Assembly (NCBI GenBank): GCA_013152075.1
Contig: JAADHD010000284.1
Location: 1 to 15,125 of the forward strand
Direction: 5' to 3'
Length of the DNA stretch: 15,125 nt
Source: Verrucomicrobiota bacterium
GTDB lineage: Bacteria; Verrucomicrobiota; Verrucomicrobiia; Verrucomicrobiales; DEV007
Part shown: positions 14,588 through 15,125 of the stretch, piece by piece
Layout of the letters: every line of letters begins with the position of its first letter
How positions within the stretch are numbered: the first letter of the stretch is position 1
Position numbers and translations under genes: made by a program
The notes under the pieces: generated by a model
Database searches by the model: none
Told to the model about the DNA's origin: nothing
What the model saw: the letters and a program-made list of their open reading frames with translations, nothing else

Positions 14588-15125
14588 CTACAGGACCGAT
14601 CCCACCACGCGGATCAAATCCTGCGGCGGATAGGGTTTTGGTAACACCGCAATAAAACCGAATTCTCCGGGATTCGCCATCGCCGGAGCATCCGAATAGC
14701 CGCTTGAAACGATCACTTTGACCTGCGGGTCAATTTCCTTCAAAGCCTTCATCGTTTCAATCCCCCCCATCCCACCCTCGATGGTCAGATCGCTCAGGAC
14801 CAGGTCAAAGGGACGCCCCGCTTCCATTGCTTCCACATACAAGCGCGTCGTTTCTTTGCCGTCTTTGCTCTCCACCACATCATAACCCTGCTTCCGCAAA
14901 CAACGAACAATCAGCTGACGAATCAATTCCTCATCCTCGAGAATCAGAATGCGGACAGCCCCCGCTTGTGCCGATGTATCATCTGCGGGGGGAATCAATA
15001 CGTCAGCACTTTCTCCCTCTTCGCAAAAGATTTCCCCCTCCCCCGAATCACCTTCATGAAGTTTCAGAGGCAGATACAAACGAGCCTGCGTTCCCTCTCC
15101 CGGCACTGAGCTTAGCTCCAAATGA
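14588..15125 (-). CDS. Hybrid sensor histidine kinase, C-terminal part with receiver domain (cut by window edge)
   Basis: The frame is open through the right edge, so the gene starts beyond 15125; about 179 C-terminal residues are visible. The first part, HLELSSVPGEGTQARLYLPL, is the end of a histidine-kinase ATPase domain (G2-box region). After an acidic linker comes a full receiver domain: acidic pocket ILEDEE, phosphoacceptor Asp in LVLSDLTIEGGMGG, Ser in VIVSSGYSD, and the conserved Lys in VLPKPYP. Such proteins autophosphorylate on His and pass phosphate to their own Asp. The C-terminus (QDLIRVVGSVL, TAG at 14588-14590) lies inside the right direct repeat; the stop is supplied by sequence next to the inserted cassette, and the original tail was probably about 14 residues longer. 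Confidence 0.9.
   Translation of the reverse strand, partial: HLELSSVPGEGTQARLYLPLKLHEGDSGEGEIFCEEGESADVLIPPADDTSAQAGAVRILILEDEELIRQLIVRCLRKQGYDVVESKDGKETTRLYVEAMEAGRPFDLVLSDLTIEGGMGGIETMKALKEIDPQVKVIVSSGYSDAPAMANPGEFGFIAVLPKPYPPQDLIRVVGSVL
14591..14623. repeat. Right direct repeat flanking the restriction-modification cassette
   Basis: This is the copy that still belongs to the kinase coding sequence. The 29 bp 14595-14623 are identical to 12696-12724, and one mismatch at 14594 separates three further matching bases. The distance between the two repeat copies is 1870 bp and holds only the two restriction-modification genes and their short flanks. Confidence 0.9.

Noticed and set aside
12692..14623. 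Direct repeats as att sites of an integrase-driven element
   Set aside because: There is no integrase or recombinase gene in the 1.87 kb between them, and the target is not a tRNA gene; long target duplication fits better, though excision of a former integrase cannot be excluded.

Overview
The window looks like a chromosomal segment of a member of the Verrucomicrobiota (PVC superphylum). The best marker is the 1046-residue protein at 4900-8040, which joins a secreted beta-propeller dehydrogenase-like domain, HEAT-type repeats and a C-terminal c-type heme domain, an architecture typical of Verrucomicrobia and Planctomycetes. Also consistent are the moderate GC content, the general lack of clear Shine-Dalgarno sequences, the PAS/hybrid-kinase style receiver domain at the right edge, and two dispersed intergenic repeat types (CCACAGAGG-like and CGCGAATAAACG-like).

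Layout. 1-278 (-) is the start of an exported protein cut by the window edge. 372-2368 (+) is ruvA followed 8 nt later by an ATP-grasp-like gene. 2374-3348 (-) holds two tandem paralogous small membrane proteins, each with a similar upstream element. 3597-4853 (+) is an FAD-dependent oxidoreductase. 4900-8040 (-) is the heme-binding dehydrogenase, divergent from a Tat-exported N,N-dimethylformamidase beta-subunit-like protein (8242-9735, +). 9736-10003 is a repeat-containing spacer. 10004-10818 (+) is a two-gene unit of small hypothetical proteins, convergent with the D-aminoacyl-tRNA deacylase gene dtd (10934-11389, -). 11464-12675 (+) is an exported alpha/alpha-toroid protein of the prenyltransferase/squalene-cyclase-like superfamily. 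14588-15125 (-) is the C-terminal part of a hybrid sensor histidine kinase.

The most notable structure is between the last two. A compact, visibly AT-richer cassette of about 1.87 kb carries a divergent pair: a putative PD-(D/E)xK restriction endonuclease (12758-13564, -) and a Dam-type DNA adenine methyltransferase (13669-14535, +). It is bracketed by a perfect 29-bp direct repeat (12696-12724 and 14595-14623; 33 bp with one mismatch). The right copy is the last coding stretch of the kinase gene. The left copy is an orphan that, read on the minus strand, carries on into a plausible older C-terminus. This looks like insertion of a restriction-modification module with a long target duplication at the 3' end of the kinase gene. 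The intergenic region between the two genes carries a perfect 16-bp palindrome in the spacer of a candidate promoter, a plausible operator.

Functions on the left are mixed (recombination, tRNA proofreading, redox enzymes, membrane proteins), and the window does not form one pathway. The only visible functional pairings are the restriction-modification pair, the divergent exported dehydrogenase/amidohydrolase pair, and the membrane-protein duplicate. No tRNA, rRNA, CRISPR array, transposase or integrase was seen.
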